A DNA stretch of 64,000 bases from Vibrio campbellii CAIM 519 = NBRC 15631 = ATCC 25920 (GCF_002163755.1 NZ_CP015863.1:1488001-1552000); one strand, 5' to 3'. Counted from the first letter of the stretch, positions 16,364 through 25,001 are shown. Notes: generated from the letters alone by a model not told the origin. Translations and numbers: made by a program.

Positions 16364-17545
16364 ATGAAAAGAGTAATCGCAGCAAACCGAACCTTGGCTA
16401 GCATTGCTGCAATGCTGTGCTCTTCGCCATTGTTTGGCGTTGAACTAGCGGGGCAGGCTAACATTGAGCATCGGCAATTTTTCTCTGATGGTGCTCAAGG
16501 ACAGGGCAAAGGACAAACATCACTCGTGTTGCAGCCTGAGCTTTACTGGGATCTGCAAGGCGGTGATGCGAGTTTCACGTTCACACCTTTTTATCGCTGG
16601 GACAGCATGGATGATGAGCGCACTCATGGTGATATTCGAGAAGCCTTGTATTTAACCTATTGGGATGATTACGAACTTCGTGTTGGCATCAGTAAGGTGT
16701 TTTGGGGCGTCACAGAGTCTGCGCACTTGGTTGATGTTGTAAACCAAATTGATGCACTAGAAGCGGTTGATGGAGAAGATAAGCTTGGCCAACCTATGGT
16801 GCACTTTACATCTATCAAAGATTGGGGGACGGTGGATGCCATGATATTGCCTTATTTTCGTGAGCGGACATTTGCGGGTAAAGATGGACGTTTGAGGATT
16901 GATCCTGTTGTCTCTGATGATGCGTTGTATGAATCTAGCCGAGAAGAAAAGCATGTGGATGTCGCGTTTCGGTACGCACAAATGTTCGGCGATTGGGATG
17001 TGGGCTTAAGCTATGTTTATGGAACAAACCGTGACCCGTATTTTCGGTTTGAGCAAGGGGAGTTAAAGCCTTATTACGCCCTAATGAACAATGTTGGGCT
17101 GGATGTTCAAGGCATTGTGGGCGACTGGTTATGGAAGCTAGAGAGTGTCTACCGCGATAGCTTCGACAATCATGTCGGAGTCGTCACCGGTTTTGAATAC
17201 ACGATAGTGGGCGCTCTTGAGACAGCATGGGACGTTGGCATCATCGGCGAGTATTTGTATGACAGCCGCGGTAACAACGCGCAAAACATCGGGCAAAACG
17301 ATGTGTTTGCAGGTATTCGTTTAGCATTAAATGATGAGGATGGTACTGAAGTTCTAACGGGTATCACGCAAGATCTCGATAACTCCGATGTGTACAACGC
17401 AAAACTTGAGGCTTCCAGCCGCATTTCAAATCATTTCAAGTGGCAAATAGACGCTTGGCTGTTTAAAAATGATACCCCAACAGATTTGCTTTACTTTGCG
17501 CGGGACGATGACTTTATTGAGTTCTCCATCCAGTATTATTTTTAA
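16364..17545 (+). CDS. Outer-membrane beta-barrel protein of the RND operon
   Basis: A 393-residue protein with a signal peptide (about residues 1-25, ending LFGVELA). The long remainder is built of alternating amphipathic strands (FTPFYRWDSMDDERTHGDIREALYLTYWDDYELRVGISKVFWG). It ends in a terminal FSIQYYF, the C-terminal aromatic signature recognised by the BAM complex. It resembles the DUF1302-like barrel proteins found beside MMPL pumps. It begins nine bases after the LolA-like gene and completes an inner membrane-periplasm-outer membrane set. The cargo is unknown. Confidence 0.78.
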   Translation: MKRVIAANRTLASIAAMLCSSPLFGVELAGQANIEHRQFFSDGAQGQGKGQTSLVLQPELYWDLQGGDASFTFTPFYRWDSMDDERTHGDIREALYLTYWDDYELRVGISKVFWGVTESAHLVDVVNQIDALEAVDGEDKLGQPMVHFTSIKDWGTVDAMILPYFRERTFAGKDGRLRIDPVVSDDALYESSREEKHVDVAFRYAQMFGDWDVGLSYVYGTNRDPYFRFEQGELKPYYALMNNVGLDVQGIVGDWLWKLESVYRDSFDNHVGVVTGFEYTIVGALETAWDVGIIGEYLYDSRGNNAQNIGQNDVFAGIRLALNDEDGTEVLTGITQDLDNSDVYNAKLEASSRISNHFKWQIDAWLFKNDTPTDLLYFARDDDFIEFSIQYYF

Positions 17546-17661
17546 ATTTGTAGATAAACTAATCGAAAAGTTGGAGGTAAGTAGATCTACGTCATTATTT
17601 TGACTGGCTTCTAAAGCGTTAAAAAAATATTGTCGTTACTATTCCTTATATTAATTGTGGC

Positions 17662-17691
17662 ATTGATAGTTGTGTATAAGCAACTATCAAT
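17662..17691. repeat. 11-bp perfect inverted repeat upstream of the hemerythrin gene
   Basis: ATTGATAGTTG (17662-17672) and CAACTATCAAT (17681-17691) are exact reverse complements separated by TGTATAAG. There is no T-tract after it, so a terminator of the preceding operon is possible but not typical. It could be an operator or an mRNA hairpin in the hemerythrin leader, ending 17 bases before the AGGAG site. Confidence 0.8.
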
Positions 17692-17721
17692 ACTGACTGG
17701 TTTTACTCAGGAGTAGTAGCG

Positions 17722-18423
17722 CTGAATTCATTTCGTTGGGACACATATTTCGAAACTGGAATCGAACAAGTTGATGAGCAACACCAGTATTTAGTCGGCT
17801 TCATCAATAAGTACGGCGAACTTTTGGCACAAAACAGCATCTCCCTGACCGATACTCAAGTCGCAGTGTTTGATCTTTCTCGTTACACAGAGTTCCACTT
17901 CAAAGAAGAAGAGAACTTGATGCGCGAAGTGGGGATCCATCCTGAGCATCTACAGAAACATATCCAAGTCCATCGCGCGTTCATGAGCGATATCATCAGC
18001 ATGCAAAGCTTCATCAATGAAGAAAATAAGCGTGCGGCCGAACAGTTGCTGGATTTCCTTATTCATTGGCTGGCGTACCACGTTCTTGGCATCGATCAGA
18101 ATATGTCTAAACAAGTGGCGGCGATTCAATCCGGCATGTCTCCAAAAGCAGCGTATGAAGAGCAAAAAAAACAAGCCAACGATACCGGGTTAGAGGGTGG
18201 TTTGCATGTGGCAGAGGCGGTGAGAAAGCAGGTCTCCCATATGCTTGTTCCTACTTCATTCGAACCTTGGCGAGGGAGCATCAGTGTTGGTGTTGCAGAG
18301 CGTCGAGACAATATGGAAACCTACACGGATTTAATTTGGGTTGCCGATGAGGGCGTTTACTTGGCAAAACAAAACGGTAAAAACCGAGTTCAAACCGTAC
18401 AAAAACTGACGCCTTTAAACTAG
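17722..18423 (+). CDS. Bacteriohemerythrin with truncated GGDEF tail (probable CTG start)
   Basis: A 233-residue protein when started at the CTG at 17722 (read as Met, then NSFRWDTYFETGIEQVDEQHQYL). This is the usual hemerythrin N-terminus; AGGAG at 17709-17713 is eight bases upstream and no NTG codon lies earlier in frame. The di-iron ligands are present: His21 (QH), His59 and Glu63 (HFKEE), His80/His84 (HIQVH), His120 and Asp125 (HWLAYHVLGID). It should bind oxygen at a non-haem di-iron site. Residues about 155-228 match the part of a diguanylate cyclase that follows the GGDEF loop (EGGLHVAEAVRKQV, GSISVGVAER, ADEGVYLAKQNGKNRVQ). The GGDEF motif and the N-terminal half of that domain are missing, so it cannot make c-di-GMP. 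Confidence 0.85.
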   Translation: MNSFRWDTYFETGIEQVDEQHQYLVGFINKYGELLAQNSISLTDTQVAVFDLSRYTEFHFKEEENLMREVGIHPEHLQKHIQVHRAFMSDIISMQSFINEENKRAAEQLLDFLIHWLAYHVLGIDQNMSKQVAAIQSGMSPKAAYEEQKKQANDTGLEGGLHVAEAVRKQVSHMLVPTSFEPWRGSISVGVAERRDNMETYTDLIWVADEGVYLAKQNGKNRVQTVQKLTPLN

Positions 18424-18443
18424 ATTACTTGTCATATTCAATC

Positions 18444-18504
18444 GCCAAAGAAAACGGGCTTGTTTTCTCGCTTGATAAGAACAATACCAGTGACTTTCTT
18501 TGGC
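18444..18504. repeat. 10-bp inverted repeat with an alternative inner hairpin upstream of pheS
   Basis: GCCAAAGAAA (18444-18453) is the exact reverse complement of TTTCTTTGGC (18495-18504). Part of its left arm also pairs in a competing local hairpin, AGAAAAC (18449-18455) with GTTTTCT (18462-18468). The two structures exclude each other. It may be the end of the hemerythrin transcript or a switch in the pheST leader; no T-tract follows. Confidence 0.6.
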
Positions 18505-18531
18505 CTCTTATGTAAAAACAACCTCGATAAA

Positions 18532-18609
18532 ATGGGCGTTATTCCTAGACAACGCTGCTTTTTTTACGTTTTTGTGTTCTTTTTATTCAATAACCTCTTC
18601 TTTTCATAA
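18532..18609 (+). CDS. Candidate Phe-rich leader peptide of pheST (PheM-like)
   Basis: A 25-codon reading frame from ATG 18532 to TAA 18609 encodes 8 phenylalanines among residues 10-24 (pattern FFYVFVFFLFNNLFF), 98 bp upstream of pheS. In E. coli the pheST operon is attenuated through a short Phe-rich peptide, PheM. The composition and place fit the same role. Against it, the ribosome-binding site is weak, T-rich DNA encodes Phe by chance, and I see no classical GC-rich terminator between this frame and pheS. The only candidate is a 5-bp GCGTT/AACGC stem (18536-18555) before a T-run, and it lies inside the leader. Confidence 0.45.
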   Translation: MGVIPRQRCFFYVFVFFLFNNLFFS

Positions 18610-18707
18610 TTCAATTTGGCTTTGGTGGCGCGTTTGGCTACTATGTACAGCTATCAAAAAACCAATCACTCCCTTATGGATACTACCAATAGGTAGATGA
18701 GGAAACG

Positions 18708-19691
18708 ATGCAACATCTAGAAGAGATCATTGCTAACGCGAGCGCGGCAATTGAAGCTGCAGAATCGCTAGTCGTACTTGATGAAGTGCGTGTTCAGTAT
18801 CTAGGTAAAAAAGGTGAGCTAACTGCTCAACTTCAAAGCCTAGGTAAACTACCACCAGAAGAGCGCCGTGAAGCTGGTCAAGAGATCAACAAAGCGAAAG
18901 GCGTAGTTCAGCAAGCTATCGTAGCTCGTAAAGATGCACTACAACGTGCAGAGCTAGAAGCGAAGCTAGCAGCTGAAACAATCGACGTGACTCTACCAGG
19001 TCGTCGTATCGAGAACGGTGGTCTACACCCTGTTACTCGTACTGTTGAGCGTATTGAACAGTTCTTTGGTGAGCTAGGCTTTAACACTGAGTCTGGTCCT
19101 GAGATTGAAGATGCATTCCACAACTTTGATGCACTAAACATCGCAGAAGATCACCCAGCGCGTACTGACCACGACACGTTCTTCTTTAACCCAGATCTAA
19201 TGCTACGTACTCACACGTCTGGCGTTCAGATCCGTACGATGGAAAATGGTAAACCACCATTCCGTTTCATCGCACCAGGCCGTGTATACCGTAACGACTA
19301 CGACCAAACGCACACGCCAATGTTCCACCAAGTGGAAGGCATGCTAGTAGACGAGAACGTAAACTTCGCACAGCTAAAAGGCATCCTGCACGACTTCCTA
19401 TGTAACTTCTTTGAAGAAGAAGTTGAAGTTCGTTTCCGTCCTTCTTACTTCCCATTCACTGAGCCTTCAGCAGAAGTAGACGTGAAAGGCAAGAACGGCA
19501 AATGGCTTGAAGTTCTAGGTTGTGGCATGGTTCACCCTAACGTACTGCGCAGTGTAGGCATCGACCCTGAGAAGTACTCTGGTTTCGCATTCGGTATGGG
19601 CGTTGAACGTCTAACTATGCTTCGTTACGGCGTAAACGATCTTCGTGCGTTCTTCGAGAACGACCTTCGTTTCCTAAAACAGTTCAAGTAA
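18708..19691 (+). CDS. pheS: Phenylalanine--tRNA ligase alpha subunit
   Basis: Catalytic alpha subunit of the (alpha-beta)2 PheRS that charges tRNA-Phe. It has 327 residues, the same length as in E. coli. An N-terminal coiled coil of about 80 residues precedes the class II catalytic core. The core holds motif 2 (RFIAPGRVYRNDYDQTHTPMFHQVEG) and motif 3 (GFAFGMGVERLTMLRYG). GAGGA precedes the ATG. Codon use is strongly biased to highly expressed forms, as for pheT. It begins the pheST pair, with the Phe-rich leader upstream. Confidence 0.98.
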   Translation: MQHLEEIIANASAAIEAAESLVVLDEVRVQYLGKKGELTAQLQSLGKLPPEERREAGQEINKAKGVVQQAIVARKDALQRAELEAKLAAETIDVTLPGRRIENGGLHPVTRTVERIEQFFGELGFNTESGPEIEDAFHNFDALNIAEDHPARTDHDTFFFNPDLMLRTHTSGVQIRTMENGKPPFRFIAPGRVYRNDYDQTHTPMFHQVEGMLVDENVNFAQLKGILHDFLCNFFEEEVEVRFRPSYFPFTEPSAEVDVKGKNGKWLEVLGCGMVHPNVLRSVGIDPEKYSGFAFGMGVERLTMLRYGVNDLRAFFENDLRFLKQFK

Positions 19692-19709
19692 TCCAGGGGA
19701 TACATCACT

Positions 19710-22115
19710 ATGAAATTTAGCGAATCTTGGCTTCGTGAGTGGGTAAACCCTGCGGTATCGACTGACGAACTTACACACCAAATCACAATGGCGGGTCTAG
19801 AAGTAGACGACGTACTACCTGTAGCTGGTTCTTTCACTGGCGTTAAAGTAGGTAAAGTGGTTGAGTGTGGTCAACACCCAGACGCTGACAAACTACGTGT
19901 AACTAAAGTAGATGTTGGCGCTGAAGAACTTCTAGACATCGTTTGTGGCGCATCCAACTGCCGTCTAGGTATCAAAGTTGCTGTAGCGACTGTTGGTGCT
20001 GTACTACCAGGCGATTTCAAAATCAAAAAAGCAAAACTACGTGGTCAACCATCACACGGCATGCTGTGTTCATTTTCTGAACTAGGTATCGACGTTGAGT
20101 CAGATGGCATCATGGAGCTAGCAGAAGACGCAGCAATCGGTACTGATTTCCGCGAATTCCTAGGCCTTGACGACGTAACAGTAGACGTAGACCTAACGGC
20201 AAACCGCGCGGACTGTTTCAGTATCCGTGGTATGGCGCGTGAAGTTGGCGTTCTAAACCGTGCTGACGTAACTGAGCCTGCGGTAAACGCAGTAGCACCA
20301 GCTATCGACGACACAGTTTCTATCGAAGTGAAAGCGACTGCAGCATGTCCACGTTACCTTGGCCGTGTGGTTAAGAACGTAAATGTTCAAGCTGAAACAC
20401 CACTATGGATGCAAGAGAAGCTGCGCCGTTGTGGTATCCGCTCTATCGACCCTGTTGTAGACATCACTAACTTTGTTCTTCTAGAGCAAGGCCAGCCAAT
20501 GCACGCATTCGATCTAGCTAAGATTGAAGGCGGCATCGTGGTTCGTATGGCAGAGCAGGGCGAGAAGCTAACTCTTCTAGACGGCAACGAAGCTGAGCTA
20601 AACGCTGATACTCTAGTTGTCGCAGACCACAACAAAGCACTTGCTATCGCAGGTATCTTTGGTGGTGAAGAGTCTGGTGTAACGACTGAGACTAAAGACG
20701 TACTACTTGAGTGTGCATTCTTCGCACCAGACCACATCCGTGGCCGCGCACGTAGCTACGGTCTACACACGGATTCTTCAATGCGTTTTGAGCGTGGTGT
20801 CGATTTCGCACTACAAACAAGCGCAATGGAGCGTGCAACAGAACTTCTTGTTGAGATCTGTGGCGGTGAAGTAGCACCTGTTGTTGCTGTAGAGTCAGAA
20901 GCTGACCTACCAAAAGCAAACACAGTATCACTACGTCGCACTAAGCTAGACAGCCTACTAGGTCACCACATTGCTGATAGCGATGTTGTTGAAATTCTAG
21001 AGCGTCTTGGCCTAACTGTAGAGACTACAGATGCAGGTTGGACAGCAACTGCACCAACATGGCGTTTTGATATCGCAATCGAGCAAGACCTAATCGAAGA
21101 AGTAGGTCGTATCTACGGTTACGATAACATCCCTAACCAAAACCCAGCAGCAGCACTAAAGATGCACGACCACGTAGAAGCGAACATTCCGCTAAAACGC
21201 GTTCGCAACCTACTTGTTGACCGTGGTTACCAAGAAGCAATCACTTACAGCTTCGTTGAGCCAGAGCAGCAAAAGCTGGTTGTTCCAGGTGTTGAGCCGC
21301 TAATCCTGCCATTCCCAATCTCTGCGGATATGTCAGCAATGCGTCTAGGCCTTATCCAAGGTCTACTAAACACTGTGGTTCACAACCAGAAGCGTCAACA
21401 GCCACGCGTTCGTCTATTCGAATACGGCCTACGTTTCATCCCATGTGAGTCTGCTGAAAACGGTATGCGCCAAGAGCCTATGCTTGCAGGTGTTATCGCA
21501 GGTACTCGCAGTGAAGAGCACTGGGACATCGAAACCAACACAGTTGATTTCTTTGACCTTAAAGGTGACCTAGAAGCGGTTCTTGAGCTAACAGCTAACG
21601 AAGCGGCTTACTCTTTCGCAGCACTTTCTGCTGAAGACAAAGCAGCGAATCCAGCGCTTCACCCAGGTCAATCTGCAGCTATCATCGTTGATGGCAAGCA
21701 AGTTGGTGTGATTGGTACTGTGCACCCAGAGCTTGAGCGTAAGTTTGGTCTAAACGGCCGTACTATCGTATTCGAAGTGGAATGGTCTGCAATCAACACT
21801 AAAGTGATTCCTGAAGCAGTAAAGCTTTCTAAGTTCCCATCAAACCGTCGTGACATCGCGGTAGTTGTTGACGAAGCAGTAGCTTCTGGCGACATCGTTG
21901 CAGCATGTCTAGAGCAAGGTGGCGAGTTCCTGAAAGACGCGAAACTATTCGACGTTTACGTTGGTAAAGGTGTTGAAGAAGGTAAGAAGAGCCTAGCTAT
22001 CGCGCTAACACTACAATCTGTAGAGCGTACGCTTGAAGATGCAGACATCGCTGGTGCGGTTGACGCTATCGTTGCTCACGTATCTGAGAAGTTTGGAGCG
22101 TCTCTACGTGACTAA
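19710..22115 (+). CDS. pheT: Phenylalanine--tRNA ligase beta subunit
   Basis: Beta subunit of PheRS, which forms the tetramer, binds tRNA and edits mischarged Tyr-tRNA. The 801-residue length is normal. Domains in order: a tRNA-binding OB fold (about 40-150), the B3/B4 editing domain (about 210-395), B5 (about 400-475), an inactive class II core and the C-terminal RNP-like anticodon-binding domain (LSKFPSNRRDIAVVVDEAV onward). It follows pheS by 18 bases. In enterics and other vibrios ihfA follows pheT; here a terminator and the siderophore locus follow instead. Confidence 0.98.
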   Translation: MKFSESWLREWVNPAVSTDELTHQITMAGLEVDDVLPVAGSFTGVKVGKVVECGQHPDADKLRVTKVDVGAEELLDIVCGASNCRLGIKVAVATVGAVLPGDFKIKKAKLRGQPSHGMLCSFSELGIDVESDGIMELAEDAAIGTDFREFLGLDDVTVDVDLTANRADCFSIRGMAREVGVLNRADVTEPAVNAVAPAIDDTVSIEVKATAACPRYLGRVVKNVNVQAETPLWMQEKLRRCGIRSIDPVVDITNFVLLEQGQPMHAFDLAKIEGGIVVRMAEQGEKLTLLDGNEAELNADTLVVADHNKALAIAGIFGGEESGVTTETKDVLLECAFFAPDHIRGRARSYGLHTDSSMRFERGVDFALQTSAMERATELLVEICGGEVAPVVAVESEADLPKANTVSLRRTKLDSLLGHHIADSDVVEILERLGLTVETTDAGWTATAPTWRFDIAIEQDLIEEVGRIYGYDNIPNQNPAAALKMHDHVEANIPLKRVRNLLVDRGYQEAITYSFVEPEQQKLVVPGVEPLILPFPISADMSAMRLGLIQGLLNTVVHNQKRQQPRVRLFEYGLRFIPCESAENGMRQEPMLAGVIAGTRSEEHWDIETNTVDFFDLKGDLEAVLELTANEAAYSFAALSAEDKAANPALHPGQSAAIIVDGKQVGVIGTVHPELERKFGLNGRTIVFEVEWSAINTKVIPEAVKLSKFPSNRRDIAVVVDEAVASGDIVAACLEQGGEFLKDAKLFDVYVGKGVEEGKKSLAIALTLQSVERTLEDADIAGAVDAIVAHVSEKFGASLRD

Positions 22116-22144
22116 TCTCGCGTAACGTAGCTTCTTAAGAAATG

Positions 22145-22174
22145 AAAACCCTGTCAGTTTGGCAGGGTTTTTTT
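22145..22174 (+). terminator. Intrinsic terminator after pheT
   Basis: AAAACCCTG (22145-22153) pairs with CAGGGTTTT (22163-22171) and runs into seven Ts. It ends the pheST transcript before the siderophore locus. Confidence 0.9.
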
Positions 22175-22294
22175 GTGTCTGCTGATCTGAGTGAAGTTGT
22201 GAGCGATGAACCAATTCAATTATTGATCTGCGTTTTGGGGAGTGAATTTCATATAAGCAATTGATTTTATATTCATTGTTGGCTTAGAATTACT

Positions 22295-22313
22295 GAGAAT
22301 GATATTGATTATC
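22295..22313. promoter_or_regulatory. Fur box upstream of angB
   Basis: The 19-mer GAGAATGATATTGATTATC matches the Fur consensus GATAATGATAATCATTATC at 16 of 19 positions. It lies 67 bp upstream of the angB start, where it would repress the gene when iron is plentiful. Confidence 0.78.
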
Positions 22314-22379
22314 AATATTGTCATTTTGGGCTCGCTTGCCCCATATTTTGTAGTAATCGTTCCAGATAAGGATAACTAA

Positions 22380-23246
22380 ATGGCTATTCCCAAGATCGCC
22401 TCATATAAAATTCCTCAGTCAGAGACATTTCCAGAAAACACAGTAGATTGGAAAATAGATCCTAAGAAGGCTGTTGTTTTAGTTCATGATTTACAGACTT
22501 ATTTCCTCAACTTCTTTGATAAAACGAAGTCACCAGTACCAGAGCTTTTGGAGAATGTTCGCCAGGTTCTAGACAATGCCAGAGCGGTGAATATCCCAGT
22601 TGTCTACACTGCTCAGCCTGCAAATCAGGAACCGAATGAGAGGGCACTTCTGACCGATTTCTGGGGTGCAGGTCTAACTCAAGATACGGATATTGCTCTG
22701 GAAGTATCACCTCAAGCCGGTGATATTCAATATACCAAGTGGCGTTATAGTGCATTTAAGAAAACGCCATTACTTCAGTGGATGCAAGAAGAGCAAAGAG
22801 ATCAGCTCATCATTGTCGGTGTCTATGGCCATATTGGCATTCTATCGACAGCGTTGGATGCGTTTATGCTAGATATCAAACCTTTCGTTATTGGTGATGC
22901 GATCGCGGACTTCTCCGAAGAAGATCATCTTCATACTCTTAAATATGTTGCTGGAAGAAGCGGGTGCGTGAAATCCGTGAATGAATTTATCAAACCGATG
23001 AAGCCATCAGATTCATCAAGCGCTTTGAGCTTAGAGTCTATGAGGAAGGATGTCGCGGATATACTTGACGTTGATTTGGATGAGGTAGACGTTGATGAAA
23101 ATCTTATCTTCCTTGGTCTGGATTCAATTCGAGTAATGACACTGCACAGCCGATGGAAGGCACTAGGTTTTAATGTCGAACTTGCTGAAATGGTGGCTCT
23201 GCATACCATCAAAGACTGGTGGGAAGCGACGCAAGTTACCGCTTAA
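22380..23246 (+). CDS. angB: Isochorismatase / aryl carrier protein AngB-like
   Basis: A 288-residue bifunctional siderophore enzyme. The N-terminal isochorismatase domain (about 1-210) converts isochorismate to 2,3-dihydro-2,3-dihydroxybenzoate and shows VLVHDLQTYFLNFF with the catalytic Asp and VYGHIGILSTALDAF. The C-terminal aryl carrier domain (about 215-288) carries dihydroxybenzoate on a phosphopantetheine arm at Ser249 in FLGLDSIRVM. Length and layout match AngB, VibB and EntB. It stands alone on the plus strand behind a Fur box and ends at a terminator shared with the convergent ABC genes. The assignment to anguibactin comes from the neighbours. Confidence 0.93.
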   Translation: MAIPKIASYKIPQSETFPENTVDWKIDPKKAVVLVHDLQTYFLNFFDKTKSPVPELLENVRQVLDNARAVNIPVVYTAQPANQEPNERALLTDFWGAGLTQDTDIALEVSPQAGDIQYTKWRYSAFKKTPLLQWMQEEQRDQLIIVGVYGHIGILSTALDAFMLDIKPFVIGDAIADFSEEDHLHTLKYVAGRSGCVKSVNEFIKPMKPSDSSSALSLESMRKDVADILDVDLDEVDVDENLIFLGLDSIRVMTLHSRWKALGFNVELAEMVALHTIKDWWEATQVTA

Positions 23247-23279
23247 AAGCTACTTATTTCTATGGCCCTGTATAAAAAA

Positions 23280-23302
23280 CGCCCCTGTATAAAACAGGGG
23301 CG
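23280..23302. terminator. Bidirectional terminator between angB and the ABC transporter genes
   Basis: CGCCCCTG (23280-23287) pairs perfectly with CAGGGGCG (23295-23302). Read on the minus strand it runs into six Ts; on the plus strand a weaker T-rich tail follows. Confidence 0.85.
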
Positions 23303-23327
23303 CTTTGATTTTGTTGGATTACTGAGA

Positions 23328-25001
23328 TCAAACGCTCATCGCTAGCGCATCAGATTCATGCTCCAACTTCATTTTTTTACGATCAGTTTCAGCCGTATGT
23401 TTCTGCACATTTACCTTTTGGTTATTGATAGTGAGCTCGACTGTTGGACGCCAAATTTTTAGGTCTCGGTGTGTCACAATAATCGCTGTTGCGTTCAAAT
23501 GATGGATATGTTCAGCAATTCTAGTCTCAGTGGCTTCATCCAATGCCGACGTCGCTTCGTCGAGCACGAGAATAGGGGCTTTTTTGATCAGAGCTCGTGC
23601 AATCGCCACTCGCTGTCTTTCACCACCAGATAGCCCAGAGCCTTTTTGACCGACTGATTGATGAATACCTTCTTCTGAAGAGTCAATAAGCTCATTGAGT
23701 TCTGCGTATCTAGCAAACTGCTCAACTTCTTCGTCATTTGCTTTTGGATTACCTAAGCGAATATTGTCTGCCAGCGTTCCGGTATAAATAATCGGATCTT
23801 GCGCGACGTAAGCAATATGCTGGATGAAAGATTCGTATGGGATGTCCTTAAGGTCGACACCACCAAGGGATATAGAACCTTTATTCGGGTCATCAAACCT
23901 CAGAAAAAGACCGAGTAATGTGCTTTTGCCACTGCCACTGATGCCATTAATGACCACCGTTTCGCCTTGATTGATTTCCAAACTGACATTTTCAAATAAG
24001 CCTTGATGGCTAACATGATCGAGCTCGAATTTATGGTTGCTTGGAACGGCCACATTGTCACCAGCCGCTTCTGGAAGGGTAGGGACATTGGTTAGTTGGC
24101 CGTAGTTATTCATTGAGGCTTTGACATCATTAATAGCAAAGCCTGCCAGCGCTAGCTCACCAAGCGGTGCCGCCGCTCGGGTAATCAAAATTAATAGCGC
24201 TAAGATGAGCAAGGGTTGATCTATTTGTATCCAAACCAGATAAGTGGCAAGGCCAGCGAGTGGCAAAATGGTGGCCAATGTGGAGATGAAAGTTGCAACT
24301 GATGCGCTTTGATTTATCCCAGCGTACACCCTTTCTTGCGCACGCCAGCTTTGATCAATACGTTCTATTGCGCGTTTTGGTCCTGCTGTCGAGCGGAGTA
24401 AATCAAAATGGTCGATAAGTTCCAGTGTTGACTTTGTCGCTTGCACATCTGCACTGTTTCTGTCTTTATCTGAGCGACTAAGGTGGCGTTGTGCCATAAA
24501 TTGAGCTGATAAAGCAACGGCTAGCAGAGCACCACTCAACAGTGCAATTTGGATGCCTCCTACGACACCAATGCCAAAAACCAAGAAAACCGGCAGTAGT
24601 GGAGCATGTAAGAATGTCTGTAACTTATGGGCAGGGATTGCCATAAACCCAGGGATACCTCGCTCAGCCAGTTGGTTGAGCTGCGTGCGATGTTGCTCGT
24701 TAAACCATGCAAGTTTAGCCTTGCTGAGAGCGCGTCCCACAGCAGTGTAAAGGTCGCCTGCTAATCTAGCTCCAGAAAGAAATCCAGAACGTGTGACCAG
24801 CACGGTGACAAGCACGGCAAGTGCAGCGGCTATGATCACGTTAAGTGGTGCTGCTCGTTCTACTATGGATATCGCAAGAAAGGTATAAGCGACGGCCTCG
24901 AATAGAGCCACAAAAGTCCAACCCAGTGCGACTCGATACAAGCGAGATTTAGCGTTTAATGGGATAGTTGAGCTGGAAGAAACGGCATTTTTAGGTGTCA
25001 T
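23328..25001 (-). CDS. Fused permease-ATPase ABC transporter (second of pair)
   Basis: A 557-residue half-transporter with an N-terminal six-helix permease (about 20-320) and a C-terminal ATPase. Walker A is GISGSGKST, the signature LSGGERQRVAIARAL and Walker B ILVLDEATSALDE; a switch His follows in IIVTHRDL. It overlaps the preceding transporter gene by four bases, and the two should form a heterodimer. Similar pairs sit in yersiniabactin (YbtPQ) and mycobactin (IrtAB) loci, where they import the ferric siderophore. Export of anguibactin or of a precursor is the alternative; sequence alone does not decide. Confidence 0.85.
   Translation of the reverse strand: MTPKNAVSSSSTIPLNAKSRLYRVALGWTFVALFEAVAYTFLAISIVERAAPLNVIIAAALAVLVTVLVTRSGFLSGARLAGDLYTAVGRALSKAKLAWFNEQHRTQLNQLAERGIPGFMAIPAHKLQTFLHAPLLPVFLVFGIGVVGGIQIALLSGALLAVALSAQFMAQRHLSRSDKDRNSADVQATKSTLELIDHFDLLRSTAGPKRAIERIDQSWRAQERVYAGINQSASVATFISTLATILPLAGLATYLVWIQIDQPLLILALLILITRAAAPLGELALAGFAINDVKASMNNYGQLTNVPTLPEAAGDNVAVPSNHKFELDHVSHQGLFENVSLEINQGETVVINGISGSGKSTLLGLFLRFDDPNKGSISLGGVDLKDIPYESFIQHIAYVAQDPIIYTGTLADNIRLGNPKANDEEVEQFARYAELNELIDSSEEGIHQSVGQKGSGLSGGERQRVAIARALIKKAPILVLDEATSALDEATETRIAEHIHHLNATAIIVTHRDLKIWRPTVELTINNQKVNVQKHTAETDRKKMKLEHESDALAMSV

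Noticed and set aside
18500..18700. 66-codon frame upstream of pheS
   Set aside because: It overlaps the Phe-rich 25-codon frame in another frame, has no ribosome-binding site and no family resemblance.
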